Made by a program: the position numbers and the translations under genes. Below the pieces are notes generated by a model that saw only the letters and a program-made list of their open reading frames with translations, ran no database searches and was not told where the DNA came from. From Micrasema longulum (Eukaryota; Arthropoda; Insecta; Trichoptera; Brachycentridae): 64,000 nucleotides of DNA. The number at the start of each line of letters is the position of its first letter. Position 1 is the first letter of the stretch. Location of the stretch: contig JAGVSM010004930.1 of NCBI GenBank assembly GCA_022494885.1, positions 1-64,000 on the forward strand, given 5' to 3'. This document shows positions 1 through 12,250 of this stretch, in pieces.

Positions 1-45
1 AAAAGTGTTTTAATTTTCCCTCTGTGTTGCAACAAATTTAAACCT
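1..45 (+). repeat. Dispersed repeat family B, 3' fragment
   Basis: The stretch TTTTCCCTCTGTGTTGCAAC matches the end of a repeat found near 18.3, 18.7, 32.7, 35.5 and 36.5 kb. Only the end lies in the window. Confidence 0.4.
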
Positions 46-369
46 TTTTTAACATAACTTTTATTGATGCATTTAGGCATTAAAGGGTTAGAGCAATCCG
101 CGATGGGACGTATCGATAGATACCTGTTAGTCATTCGATAAAAAAATAATTGAAGCTTAATCGGTAGAATCCGAGCACATCTTCTAATAGGTACGTATTT
201 GGGAGAGCCAAACTGATTCACCTGACGAGGGAGGGGTATTGAACTTACTATTGCGCAAGACTTGCATAGTTTAGTAAGCGATACACGGCCAATTTACAAA
301 CAAAATATATTCCATCGACATCCGACAGGTGGGTTTATTATTTTATATAAATATATATGTTTTAGATTA
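46..369. other. No gene seen
   Basis: AT-rich sequence with no open frame of note and no repeat recognised within the window. Confidence 0.5.
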
Positions 370-1045
370 GATATCTTTATAAATATAACTCTTCTGTACG
401 TGTGATGTCACTGAACTCCTCCTAAACGGCTTTACCGATTTACGTGCGGTTTTTAGCGAAATATAGATCATTACGCTGCGCATGTTCGTAAATATTAAAA
501 TTTCCAATAGAATCTGTAAAAACAAAGTTAGAAGCATAAATCTTTTTTCATCGACCTACCAGGGTTGCATTCGATGAGAATGCATATTAAAAAAATGGAA
601 GGATGTTGTTTTTTGTGCTTAAATAAAGTTTGTTGTTAAAAGTTTACAAACAGAATCTGATTTTTCCTTTACATTCTTTATATTTATTTCTTTTTACTGG
701 ATTTTCGGTAAAACTAAAATAATATTCGCTCACATTCCGTACATTTTTAAAAATAGCATTCACGAATTAAGTGCACCAACCCTTTTTGTGAGATGAGCTG
801 AGTTTGACATCTGTAAAATGAATTCTATATTTGAATATAAATTATTATATATTTTGGAATTCAACCATAAACAAGTACTTAGGTACCCACTGAAATGCAA
901 TATTTGAATATTAATAATTTTCAGTTTTGAAATTCAATCATAAACAAGGACATATGTACCTACTTATCAATGAATAGTCTTTTTCCAAACAATTAGCAGG
1001 CAAGCCAACGTTCGGGCAGGACAACGTCTGTCGGGTCCGCTAGTA
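370..1045 (-). repeat. RTE-like dispersed repeat (family A), copy 1
   Basis: The right end is the reverse complement of GCTGACCCGACAGACG, which opens copies at 28847 and 54712; the left part shares the AACAACATCTTTCCATTT block (reversed near 590) with the 28.8-kb copy. The stretch near 410 (ACTGAACTCCTCCTAAACGG) resembles a common insect RTE tail. No coding potential is left. Confidence 0.6.
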
Positions 1046-2689
1046 TATTTATATAATCCTAGAATCAAAGTTTTTTAATATTCATTTCTAATTGTAACTA
1101 GTATTTCATGGATACATTTGGAAGGAAGGAGGTGCTGTATCGGTACACGAACTAACACCAGTACCTGGGCAGTACGCAGTACACGTGTGCAATGGCCACG
1201 TGGGAGAGTTCGCTATTTTGTCGTCACTACCGCTCGAGAGGCACTTATTATACTAGTGCCAGAGTGAAGCTATTATGACATAAAGCCCTTAGAAAATCCA
1301 TTTACAGTGTAACGACCTCCACTTCTATGACATAACTGTTCTAATACAAATAATGAGATTTTCTGTATAATTATACAATTGATTGATAATTATCCATCAT
1401 TTTAATGAATAAACAAAATGACGTTTTTTTTTAGTTCAAGTACACAAATTTACGTACTTTGGCGGACTTATTGCTAAAATCAATATTTTCCAGCCAACCA
1501 AAAAACGGAATGGTCAAAAAAATAATTTGTCAAAATTTGTACTTAAAGGAAAAAAAACGTTTTCACCGGAAATCGAAATGCGAGCCTTTTGGCATCAGTA
1601 AAGAATATTAGCCATTAAACCACGGAGGCCGCTATTTAAATCAAAACTTCAATGTGTGAAAATGTTTTGTTCATTATTAGTATTTTAATATTTTATTTAA
1701 AAAGTTATAAAAAATATATACAAATGCGAATAATGAAAAGTAAATATAACAGCATACCAAGGGTTGAAAAAAAATGGAAATAAAATATAAAGTACAAAAA
1801 TCTTTTTTTTTATAATTACCATCTACATGTACTCGTATATAGGTAAAAGTAGCAAATAAAGCATTCATTTGTAAATCGGAACAAAAATAACCTCTCTACT
1901 AGCTAATTACGCAACACATAATAAAACATTTTATTTAACACCGGACAATATTTTATACAGAGAAAACGGATACAATGCAAGAAGTGTAAAGTATACGATA
2001 ATTTAAAAATAACATAATAGCAGAAAAAAATGTATAATAAACGATATAAACGAATAAAATGAAAAGTTTTAATGCGATGAAACATTTTAATGCGAAATTA
2101 AAATTAACATGACTAATACCTATTAATTTAAATAACATTTCGGTACACTGGATCGATCTTCATCAGCGAAATAATCAAATCTTCAAAAACAATGGATTGT
2201 CAGTTGAATCCTCTTGCCCGAGGCAGAACCAGATGGCGATCAATGTCGCACATATAAGTTGCCTGACATTCAAAGCACTTTTTTTCATTTTAGACTCGCT
2301 AAATAAAATATTATATCGATGAAGACCTGTTTGCAACTTGTGATTTGCATCAAATATCGTCCCAACTGGTATTTTTAAGGAGATACGTATCAAGAAGGAT
2401 TGTTAATGTATTCCAGAGATCGGCAAGCTTTATTTAGAAAGGGTCAAATCGTAAAATCTTGAAAACAGACTTGATTATATAGGTATGTATTTATATGGGT
2501 CATTGAGGGAGCAAAGCATAAGTAAAGCAAAAAAACAGGAAAATCCTAGTTCGTATCGGGGGATGTTGAAAAACAATTAGTTTGTATGTGAAGTTAATAT
2601 ATGTCCGATATTATATTCCATAGGAAATAATTTCTTCGTCTTTGATGAAATATCCTTTCATAGATAGTTAAAAACCTAGTACGCTAAGG
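1046..2689. other. AT-rich non-coding; degenerate SINE head near 1562-1635
   Basis: Several open frames of 60-72 codons fall in low-complexity AT-rich sequence and have no domain-like composition. At 1562-1635 a reversed tRNA-like box (GAAATCGAAATGCGAGCC) and ATTAAACCACGGAGGCCGC suggest the worn head of a minus-strand SINE. A slightly GC-richer block (1120-1290) is not identified. Confidence 0.4.
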
Positions 2690-2845
2690 TTTCATTTTTT
2701 AAAAATAATTTTTGCGTTTTTACGATTTACCCGAATATTTAAATTTTGTAGTAATTTCCGTTTAGTCGTAAAAAACCGTGTTAGAAAATGTGAAACAAAT
2801 TCCGCGAGTCCGCGACACTACCCGCGGTACTGTAACTCGTATCTT
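2690..2845 (-). repeat. tRNA-derived SINE (family I), degenerate copy
   Basis: GATTTACCCGAATATTTAAA and the following gene-like block match, in worn form, the minus-strand SINE at 55537-55690. The tRNA-like head is heavily mutated. Confidence 0.35.
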
Positions 2846-3495
2846 CCTTACCTAAATTATTATTGGAAAAAATCAGTTTTATCTTTTTGAACCGGGTGGT
2901 AATAATATGCATTTAGAAAAACAATTTCATAAATAACAACAAGAAAATAGTTAAATAATAATCAGGTATAATTAACACGTTATATTTTTATGTTATCAAT
3001 CAATAAAATGTCAATACTTTACTGGCCCGTGTTTATTAAAAATAAATGAGTACTTTAAAATGAGTACTGTGCGTTATGTGGGTATGTGGCGAACTATCGG
3101 GTTGGATTTGGATTATCGCGTGGGCCACGGAGCGTAATTTGACAACCTCTGATGTATTCCATTGTTCGGTCGTAGTTCTACTATCCAAACAAGTGATACT
3201 ATGTTTAATTAATATCGTATCACATGATTATTATTTCTAAATGATGCAACCGGGAAAATATAATGCTCGTTCTCAGGTAGAGCATTTCGTTAGTGCCTAT
3301 TAAGATAAGGTAATAGCACCATCAGATTGATCATAAGTATGTAATACATTTAAATAAATATATTATACTTGACCGACGCGACGTAATTGATTTTTTTTCT
3401 TTAAATTACAAAACAAACAATTTAACCATTAATAAAACAAAGCCTTAAGAATTATTTTGAAAAAAAACCGATGTATAAGTGTAAATTCGATGTTA

Positions 3496-3547
3496 AATAA
3501 ATTAAAAGTACTAACATAATAAATTATGTTAGTACCTTTAATTTATT
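3496..3547. repeat. Near-perfect 25-bp inverted repeat with 2-bp loop
   Basis: Left arm 3496-3520 and right arm 3523-3547 are complementary at 24 of 25 positions around a two-base centre. It would form a long hairpin or cruciform. It could be a tiny MITE remnant; no flanking duplication was identified. Confidence 0.75.
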
Positions 3548-4559
3548 ATTACCAAAAAAAGGTATAAGAAGCAAATTTAGAAATCTTCATTGAAGGAATT
3601 ACTGAGATATTTGTAAAAAACTTTGAAAAAAGAATTGTAAGATTTCAAATTGTGCTTCACTTACTCAATGGAGAATGCCAAGTTTGTGGTGTCAAGTAGT
3701 ATAATTGAAATCAGTTTTTGCAAGATTTAGAGACAGATTTGAATTACCCTATTATTTATATAAGTAGCTTTTTATGTAAAGTTTATTATGGCATCAATAA
3801 CTATTTTTTAATGACAAGTTTTTTGTGGAGATTTGTACGTTTGCTTCTAATACCCTTATTTCTGCGCGATTTTATCAATGAAAACAGACTTTTTGAAAAA
3901 ATGGATCTAAGCCAACATGAACATGATCACAATACCGGAGAAATGTAAGGATCAGACTCCGATTATAAAAAGGCGAAATCACAAAATTATGATAAAAGGA
4001 AACAACATTTATGAAGAAAAAAATAAGAAATTCAACTAGAAGGTTAAGAAATGCGTGTTAAACAACTTATACATAAATTATATGTACATTGTGATTATCA
4101 GAGCACATATGTTTATGTGATTCAAGAATCAAAATAAAAAACATTCAAAAAAATTAATTGAGAATTACTTCGCAAAGACGGCGATTTTAATTATGATTTT
4201 CGCCTTTTTAATCTCTTTCTTCGTATTATACGTAGCTCATTTTACATCCTTTTTTAATCGAGATCCGCGTACTTGATACCCTGCGGGTTGTGCCCAAGAG
4301 AGCGGTCGCTTTCAAAATAATAACCCGTAAACCTGTTGAACGTTTATAATTAATTTTTCTTTATAGATTATTTACTTATCCCAAATTATTCACGCGATAC
4401 GCAGATAATAAGCATTGATAACAGAAATAAACAAAGAACATACAAAGAAGTACCTAATCAAATGAATAGTAAGCAGGTTACAATTCGGAATCTCATTTTT
4501 CATTTATGGGATGGTATGTAAAATGTATAAATTTATTTTAGACTAGCGACAACGGTCAT
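3548..4559. other. No recognised gene; one 76-codon open frame at 3718-3948
   Basis: The frame at 3718-3948 (+) has no ATG at its start and no motif I recognise; an internal ATG at 3901 begins MDLSQHEHDHN, ending after 16 codons. I see no evidence that it is a gene. The rest is AT-rich. Confidence 0.3.
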
Positions 4560-4765
4560 CTGTTACATGCTGGAGAATTCGGCCTCTCGGGCCCCATGTA
4601 ACAGGCCCTCGGGCCTCCGCTTTATCTTACCCAAAAAAGCGAGACATTTTTTCGGAATGAAAAGGTTCCCTATTCAAATAATGACGTCGATCGTTCGCTC
4701 CGTTGCGCCAAGAAACACAAACAAACAGACAAACACGCTTTCACATTTATAATAATTATTAGTAC
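4560..4765 (+). repeat. RTE/LINE-like 3' end remnant
   Basis: GC-rich start with repeated CTCGGGCC blocks, then a tail AACACAAACAAACAGACAAAC and CATTTATAATAATTATTAGT, which resembles the common 3' end of insect RTE elements (ACAAACAAAC...TTTATAATATTAGTA). Family assignment is from memory. Confidence 0.4.
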
Positions 4766-5259
4766 CGATGTGTTAATTAATTGAAATTAAAAATGGCTGT
4801 GACGTGAACTTAAGTTTTTAATGTCAATTTTTTTATTATAAACATAGCGTTATTTTCTATAAAACCACCTCGTGGACGTTCTAAACGCAAGAAATGATGT
4901 TAAGTCTAATTGTAAGATAGGGTACTTTAACTATTGTATTGTAAATCTCATCATTAAGGACTGTTAGTTGTTGACTCTAGGAGAGACTATCGTAGAATGC
5001 TCTTCTAGGATGTAAGGGTATGTACATACGAGTACATATATATTTTAAATATATTGTTGTCAATTTTATAAATAAATGTTAATGAATAAAAGCGGAATAG
5101 TGCAAAGATTTCAACAAACTAATCCATCGATCTCTTTTAAAAAAAAATAATTATTCGCTGGGAAAATGAAAAGAATCAAAGCCTAAAATACAATTAAAAC
5201 AATAATCAATAGGATAAAAAATAGTTATCATTTACGAGTATTATAAAGCCTTTAATGTC

Positions 5260-5642
5260 AATGAGGAACTTTAGCCCTACGGGAAATTGGATACAAAAAA
5301 TGTTTTCTTGAGCGCGGTAAAAATATAGAGCATTAAAAAAATATACGAAAAAATAACAAAAAAAGGAAATACTTTGAACGATATCATTAGTTCATATGAA
5401 TCAACCAATGATAAGAGAGTCGTGAAAGATATCCGATTTACTTACCGTGAACGGACAAATTGGCAGAACTGACCGAGAATAAGCGGAAAAGAACCTCTGA
5501 CATCCCATGTGGAGCAATTTCAGAAATACAAAACTCTAAAAAATTAGCGCTGATAATACGAAATATTTTTTTTTTTTAATGTAATTGTTGGCGTAGTTTA
5601 ATAGTCTAAACAAATACGAAAAAACCTCTGAACTTCCTCATT
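5260..5642 (-). mobile_element. MITE family C, complete 383-bp copy
   Basis: Begins AATGAGGAACTTTAG and ends with its inverted form CTGAACTTCCTCATT. The interior (GGGAAATTGGATACAAAAAA, AATCAACCAATGATAAGAGA) is shared with copies at 14.1-14.8, 15.1-15.5, 24.2-24.5 and 46.4-47.1 kb. It has no open frame, so it is a non-autonomous DNA transposon. The target-site duplication is not clear. Confidence 0.75.
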
Positions 5643-5881
5643 AAAAAAATAAATAAACAAGTATTTTATTTAGAAACGATAAAATCTTTCCTTTTTACTC
5701 AAATCAATAATCTCCGGTCTACAAAAGCGGAGGTTAAACTCGTTCATGTTATACACATTAAAATACTTGTAATTTTATAACCAGCAACACCTGTCAATAG
5801 TCTCCATACCCACGTGGGGAAAACGGGTAATAATATTAACAGTCGGTTAATTTTAATCTTCAAATGATTGCATTTAAACCC

Positions 5882-5946
5882 CACACTGTGACTACCAGAT
5901 TACGGTAGACCAATAGCCCAAGTTTACCGTATCTGTTACAGTGTGT
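5882..5946. repeat. Imperfect hairpin
   Basis: CACACTGT near the left end pairs with ACAGTGTG at the right, and ATTACGGTA with TACCGTAT inside. It may be a small palindromic element. No function inferred. Confidence 0.45.
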
Positions 5947-6087
5947 CTTATTGCCTACTTCGGAATAGTCTCGGAGGCACTAAATGTAATATAGTAACAC
6001 TTTAACACGATAATGAAGCCTTATCCACATTTTATCTCTGGTTCTTGGGGACCGCCCCTAATCTAAACTTTTTTTTGTTTTAAAGGA

Positions 6088-6213
6088 ATGATCAGCTCAG
6101 CGTATTTTAGAGGATTGTTAGCAGATGGGAAAGAGGAGGATATGGAAAGAGTTTTGAAAAATATTAAACACCCAGAACAGTTGAGCAAAGAAAATGTTGT
6201 GGATTTTTTTTAT
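6088..6213 (+). pseudogene. Possible orphan exon, unidentified
   Basis: A pyrimidine tract ending in TTTTAAAG (about 6070-6085) is followed by an open frame that reads like real protein: MISSAYFRGLLADGKEED, then MERVLKNIKHPEQLSKENVV. Helix-like charge patterning and ordinary codons set it apart from nearby AT-rich frames. The frame then runs into a SINE. I do not recognise the protein. It may be an exon carried by a mobile element or the remains of a duplicated gene. Confidence 0.3.
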
Positions 6214-6540
6214 TGCAACTGCCGGAAATCGAATCCACGATGCCACTTTTACAGGTGCCCGTGTAACCAACTACCCCACGTTTACCTATGTTTTAACGTT
6301 TCTTCTGCTGAAAGTGAAAATTGAGTAACTATTTCCGCCTCGTATCTTGGCGGCTGGTGCATTAGTCTACCACGTTTGAGGTTCTGGGTTCGATTTCTAG
6401 CAGGATGGACCGAAAGTAGTGTTAAAAATGTGTATATACACTGCAATATTTTAGTGTCCCCGGGCTAGCACTTGAAGCGTAAGACTGATCACCTTACTTA
6501 CACGTAACAAAATATCAAAATACACTAAATTTGGTCTACT
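6200..6540. repeat. Two tRNA-derived SINE fragments, head to head
   Basis: A minus-strand head at about 6214-6285 (reversed B box GGAAATCGAATCC) is followed by a plus-strand SINE at about 6340-6520, with B-box-like GGGTTCGATTTC, ACTGCAATATT and a body shared with 16020-16255. Confidence 0.5.
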
Positions 6541-7667
6541 AGTGCAGTGTTTTTTGATTTTAAAGAACTTCAGTTGCGGATAGAGAAATGATGATACTCA
6601 TCTGACCGAATTGTTTCTCCAGAAATTAAAATTAGAATAGAGTGAATTGATATTTATTGTATTATACCTTATTTTCATTTTTATTTATTTAAGAATAGTC
6701 GAAAGCACCAACCAGCACGTCATGAATCCGACTGATCTCCATTTGATGTAATTTTGCAGAAATTTTACAAAATAGTTTACTCGTACTCTCAAATGTCATA
6801 TCGTGTGGATTAACTAACTCTGTGAAATAGCCCAACGCCAACGGTTGGCGAATGCCGAATGTTGCTAGTAAGAATTATTAAATCATTATTTACGGTTAGT
6901 CAATCTCCTTGTAGATCCTGGCTTCCGTGACTAGAGAGAAGTCTGCATTTAGTATCCACTTCTGGCACGCGCTCCTTCAATGCCATTGTCATGTAAATAG
7001 TCAACCGTGGCTTATGGCATTGTTATAATGTTATGTAGATTAAGTGGCAGCCACCTTGTTCCTGAAGTGCGCAGAATGTGCACCTGATAGTTATTGCTCG
7101 GGTGTATTTTGGGATTCTTCGGCAAGTAAACATTGCCTTGAAATCACAAGTTCGTATTACGTAATAAAAATATACTCGTCGATAATGAGGCCAAAATAAT
7201 AACAATGTACGTATATTAAATTAATAAGATATTTAACACATATTTCTTAACCTTCTGTTTGAACTTTGTTTTTTTCTTTCTTCATAAATGATTTTTCCCG
7301 TTTTCTATTTTTTTTTTCTCTTATTTCAAACAAAATTGAAAACAAGCTACTGTCGTGATTTCTTACATTTGTAAGATGTACAATGAAAAAAATACCATCA
7401 TCATCTTCCTTCTGCACACAAAAGTACACAGCACGCGCGGTCCGTTCATAGATTTGATGGGATTAATGCTTCCCTTATAATTTAACTTCTAAACAATCAG
7501 TAGCTACCTATTTTCTTTATAAAATAAAATCATCTGAAAGTTAACTAATATTTTAAGTAACTACAAGAAACATTTTTAAATTGGTTTGTTGTTAATCATG
7601 GTGATCTGAGATAGATTCGATATTGCAAAAAACCCACCAACAACCCTTTTCCTGGGCAGTTATTCAT
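6541..7667. other. No gene seen
   Basis: Mixed AT-rich sequence. A short palindrome CGCCAACGGTTGGCG lies near 6835-6850. The 60-codon open frames on the minus strand look like chance. Confidence 0.4.
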
Positions 7668-8370
7668 TTATTTATTTTTTATATATACGGCCTAAGCCAA
7701 TTACAACAGTTACATGAAGAAACATAAATGCAAGAAACTGAACAAAAAGAACATAAAACTATTTAGCAAAGACAAACAAGGGCAAAACAATAATAGTATA
7801 CAATATATTCAAAAAAACGAAAGACCTAAAACTTTGAGCTAAACCATGCCAATCCAACTTCATCCCACACTGTTTAGTCGCGAAGAGATCTACGAAAAGC
7901 CGGAAGATCTATCCCAAAAAATTCCAAGTCGTGTGATGAATTGACTAATCTACACATTCTGGACATTGGGGCATAAAAACCAAAGTTGCTCTTAGAAGAT
8001 TTTATAAATAGAGATTTTGACTTCTGGTGACACGGTTGGGAACATGAAAAGAAATTAATTGCAACAGAGATGGGACATCACTTAAAGCATTAAGTATTTT
8101 GAAAATGCATATAAGGTCCATCTCAGTTCTACGTCTCTCCAATGAAGACAAATTAAGAGATTGCTCTATTTTAAAAATAGGAATAATTACCCCTTTGTAA
8201 TCCGAGCAACCATGCCACTTTTCTTAGAAAACGGTGTTGGACAGACTCGATATGGTCAATATGAGTCCTGTAGAATGGAGACCAAATAGGAGAAGCGTAT
8301 TCTAGATGGGGTCGAACTAGTGAGCAATAAAAAGTTTTGATGGTATTAATATTTTTAGTTATGCTCAAAA
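7668..8370 (-). pseudogene. LINE (jockey/CR1-like) 3' fragment, reverse transcriptase C-terminal part
   Basis: Minus-strand frame 8171-8368 reads INTIKTFYCSLVRPHLEYAS followed by PIWSPFYRTHIDHIESVQHR, the standard region after the polymerase core of this LINE group. The 3' tail runs to about 7668 (TTTATTTATTTTTTATATAT on the plus strand). It is frame-broken and 5' truncated, so inactive. Confidence 0.8.
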
Positions 8371-8401
8371 CGAAGTAAAATTCACTGCACCTCGTTTAAC
8401 T

Positions 8402-8820
8402 TTAAAATAAGGAACTGCTGAACTTTTTTTCACTGATATGAAAGATATCAATATCCAAAGAGATACGGTTGAGTGAAGACTTTGCTCTTCCTACTGGCTT
8501 TACCATCGGCAGGTTGGTTCTGCAAGCAGGAAGATAAAGCAGCTTAAGCTGTCTATGTCTAAGGTAGTCATTAGGAACACAAAGAAAAATACTCTCCATT
8601 ACACCTAAGAAAGTATGCATTTCTTCTTTTCTCCAAACTATTGTAGCCAAGCATTCCCAGTATGAAGTCAGACGGGTACAACCACGGATAATAATGTACA
8701 TAAGCGTATAAAATAAAGATATTGAAATTGACAAAAATTGAAATTCATAAACGCGATCACCACATAAGACTTCCAGCAAACCCATGCCGATCCATCTTCA
8801 TCTCACACTGATATTATAAT
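8402..8820 (-). pseudogene. LINE C-terminal fragment, second element
   Basis: Minus frame contains NDYLRHRQLKLLYLPACRTN and then LPMVKPVGRAKSSLN, the C-terminal tail of LINE-encoded proteins (R..LL..P..RTN....P..R). The same tail occurs at 45400-45545 and, worn, at 33850-33960. The end near 8785-8820 repeats a block at 7840-7872, so two related elements sit in tandem. Confidence 0.7.
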
Positions 8821-8859
8821 CCCTTCGCAGGACCGTCATCAAGGACACGAATGTTACTA

Positions 8860-9480
8860 TTGAAAGTTTAGTTCGCACCGTTTAGCATGACGCGCCATGT
8901 GCTTCTAGAATAACAATGACGTGCAGAATGCAACGTGACGTGCTCCTCCTTCCCTTCTTCCCTCCTATCCCCCCCCCCCCGATAGGCCCGGAGGAGCACG
9001 CACCGCCGCCAGTGACTTTCATGCCGCAATAAGGACCCACTAATTGAGGTCAACTAAACAATACACCTTCATTATCCGCGACCTCCTTACCTGTTGTACC
9101 CGGGGACGATTATTCTGATGAATTTCAATATTTTGTCATTGATTTATTCCACCTGATGATTACTCATTGATATGGTCAGCAAATTTGTAGGAATTAGTAA
9201 TGATTTATTAATCGATTGGAAAAATCGGATGAATCAAAATCAGGAACCTTAGACTAATTTTTTTTCTTTTTAAGAATCGCTAATAAGAAAAGAAAAAAAA
9301 GCAATATTTCTTTTAGTCCACTCCTGTCTAGTTTTAAAGATCGTATCTATCTCACTTCACACTTCCCGTCGTTGAAAGAACAATATGAATAAAACACTTG
9401 ACTCCATAATATTATATGTATCAATAATGTAATATTTCGTTTTCACTGTAAAAATAAAATAGGATAGGATTCATTGTTTC
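8860..9480. other. No gene seen; poly-C tract
   Basis: A GC-rich block (8870-9060) holds a run of 12 C near 8970-8981 next to pyrimidine-rich sequence. No coding or structural signal was recognised. Confidence 0.4.
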
Positions 9481-9565
9481 ATTATACCTTGATAAAGAAC
9501 CTTGTGTAGCTTTAAAACCGGTCGGTAGAAAAAAAAAGTGGTTAAAAACTAAGTTGTTTAATATT
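9480..9565 (+). repeat. Penelope-like end with degenerate hammerhead-like motif (family M)
   Basis: CCTTGATAAAGAACCTTGTG is followed by TAGCTTTAAAACCGGTCGG and GTGGTTAAAAACTAAGTTGT. The same order occurs at 37199-37270 and 56385-56470. The CTGATGA and GAAA boxes are damaged. Confidence 0.4.
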
Positions 9566-9904
9566 TATTTTATCACAATGCATTATATTCTGCAAGACCA
9601 ACAGTATTAAACCTCCACATAAAAGCAACGTCCTGAAGTACATTAAATTCGTTTGTACCATGGAGACATGAAGAACAAAGTAAAGTGACATATAGAGAGA
9701 CCACAGGGTGTGGTAGCGTCAGTCAGCCCAAACAGTCAGCTTAAAGAGTCAGCCCAACCAAGTCAGCTCAACGCAGTTACTCAGTTCCAGCAGTTGTCCG
9801 AGTGGCATCGCATCGACACATCATCGCCATTGCTTTCATGTTCCGCAAAAGTTCCATGTAATAAATACACCTTGGAACACCAAAACCATGTTTTACATCA
9901 ATAT

Positions 9905-10075
9905 TAAATTGGGGTAGGATCTCCAATCCTCAACAAGCAAATCCTAGAGAATATTGCAAAGTAAAACAACCTTTGAAACCCATATTTCTCATTGACCCTG
10001 CCAGGAACTGAACTCAGGACTTCAAGCACGATTAGCGAACGCACTCACTACACTACGAGGCGGACTTATCTCCAC
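9905..10075 (-). repeat. tRNA-derived SINE
   Basis: Reversed B box (CAGGAACTGAACTCAGGAC) followed by GCACTCACTACACTACGAGG, the reverse of a tRNA-like A box. The body runs leftwards to about 9905. Confidence 0.5.
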
Positions 10076-10099
10076 CCGATTTCTTTGTTTTGGATTTAT

Positions 10100-10330
10100 C
10101 ACCTGAGGTTCACAAAATCAAGAAAGGAGTGGTGCGTTGGGATGGACATGTAGAGCAAATAGACAGCAAAGAATGGCTAAAATGACTTACGATGTAAACG
10201 TTGATAGATGCAGAAAACGAGAAAGACTGAAAAAGTCATGGCACGACCAAATTCAACAAATACTGAAAAATGGACATGTAAAAAATCGGAATAATCGGCG
10301 TGCGTTTTATCCTATCCGCCTACCCGGATG
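10100..10330 (+). pseudogene. RTE-like LINE fragment, C-terminal region
   Basis: Plus-strand frames read VRWDGHVEQIDSKEWLKW-like and then KKSWHDQIQQILKNGHVKNR, matching the C-terminal block in the copies at 25.1 and 43.3 kb. Short, frame-shifted and inactive. Confidence 0.65.
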
Positions 10331-11465
10331 ATGGTTTTGTAATAAATAGATCGATTTTCTCCATTGTCTAATGATTGATAATTGAACGTAGTTATGCAAA
10401 AAGCAGGTACAATTTCGAAAACATGAGATATTGGTGTTATCGGGTGCAGTAAGGTCAATTTTATCTTCCGCTAAAAACAATCAGGCCGCTTTCATACAAA
10501 AAAGCTGTAATGATCACCTGAAAATAGTGCCGATCACAAAAACGGTATTTGTCCATTTGCAGAAAATACCCATAGCACTAGAAAAACCATCAAAACCGGT
10601 AAATACTTAATTAGATTCTTGTTCGTATTATAAAAAAAAACGAATGTATTTATTGTTTATCATTTTTCAAAGTCAAAAATATTCCAACTGTTGTATAGAT
10701 TTGATTATTCACTTTTTGCACAAACGTGCTATTACCTCAGTTTCACTTTTCTATGCCTGCCTTCTTTCCGCATAACTACGTTCAATTCTGTATCGTAAAT
10801 GTTTGTTTGAAATACTGGAAATGCGTATGAAATTCCTCGAAAACTATCAGAAATTCGATTATTTGCTCTGCAAACCTTCGCCGCAAATATCCTCTTCCGT
10901 TCCGAGTAACTAATGGAAACACCGTGAATCATGCATCGGCTCTTCTCCGGAATACCGGCAGCCAGAGGTGACTCCGCCGTCCATTATCCGCGCCAATTGA
11001 GACAGTACCATGAACCGAGGATGCAGACGGTGGACATTACCGCCCGTGTGACTTATTATTGACTGTAAACATATTAATATTCCGGCAAAGTGACGGAGGA
11101 AATACAGACGTGCGTACTTCACACGGTACGGTGTACGGGTGTAGGTATTTCAAGGAATTCATACGGGTTTATCGATCATCAGGTTAATATTTCAAACACA
11201 ACTTGACCTACAATTATTCATATCATGTTTTTAGGGTAAATTAAGCTTGTACTAACTGCTGAGAATGTTCGTATTGATTGAGTGATATAAAACTGTATTC
11301 ACAACTTATAAATTTTATGTTATAAATTATTTGGGGTTAATAATAAATATAATATTAACAGTATTATACAATCTATTGGATAAATAATAACTCATTAACT
11401 ATACGAGTATATACAAATAAGACTAAATATATGATGATATGAAAGAAAACAGTTTGTAAGGGTAA
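10331..11465. other. No gene recognised; GC-richer block at 10910-11140
   Basis: The block 10910-11140 is clearly GC-richer than its surroundings and open on the minus strand for 70 codons, but the translation has no domain-like features. It could be an old gene piece or a control element. Confidence 0.3.
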
Positions 11466-12125
11466 ATAATTCCATCTCAAACAGCATTAATATATCTTCA
11501 GGTGTACCACAGGGCGCTCACCTTGCTCCTTTGCTATTCAATCTATTCATTAATGATCAAAAAAATGTTTTTCTTACTTCATCGAATTGGCTATTCGCTG
11601 ACGGCACTAAGATTCTCAAACAGATTGACTAATACAATATATTACAGTATTTCAGCACCCGAGCTCATCCAATAATCTACATCTCAACTTAAGTAAGCGC
11701 AAGGTTTTGAGATTTTTTTTGTCTGAAAAATCCAATCATATACGACTACTCACTGAACGATGAAATATTATTTCCTGTGTCTAGTATACGAGATTTAGGT
11801 ATTAAACTTGACACTAAATTTTCTTTTACAATTCATATCGAACGTGTTATCAATAAATCCTTAAAACTCCTTGGATTCATTGACAGAAGCACAACTGACT
11901 TCAAAAATATCAATACCCTTAAAACGCTCTTCTGTTTCCTAGTTCGCCCGCACCCAGAGTATTCCTCTGTTATCTGGTCTCCACATATGATGTTCACATC
12001 AAAAATATTTAATCAGTTCAACATCGATTTTTAAGAAAAATAGGCTGGAGGTTGGGCTTATCCAGAGACCAATATACTTACATTCCGAAATATAAGAAAA
12101 CTAATTATTTTTCTTATTGTCATGT
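11465..12125 (+). pseudogene. LINE (jockey/CR1-like) reverse transcriptase fragment
   Basis: Reads SSGVPQGAHLAPLLFNLFIND, then LFADGTKIL, where the usual FADD catalytic box has become FADG, then RDLGIKLDTKFSFTIHIERV and FCFLVRPHPEYSSVIWSP. Several stops and frameshifts separate these blocks, so it is dead. Both ends are truncated. Confidence 0.85.
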
Positions 12126-12134
12126 TTTGTTAAC

Positions 12135-12250
12135 AGATCATTTTTATTTATTTAATTTTACAATACGCTAAAGGGGCATATACAAAAATTATACAGGTAA
12201 GTACAAACATAGTAAGTAATAATTTTAAAAATATATAGTATATGGTACAC
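12135..12250 (-). repeat. LINE 3' tail
   Basis: ATTTTACAATACGC, then CATATACAAAAATTATACAG and TAAGTACAAACATAGTAAGT closely match 55855-55925. Read on the minus strand this is the 3' end of a LINE. Confidence 0.6.

Noticed and set aside
1677..2393. Open frames of 60-72 codons near 2 kb
   Set aside because: Low-complexity AT-rich sequence (long Phe/Tyr/Ile runs); expected by chance.
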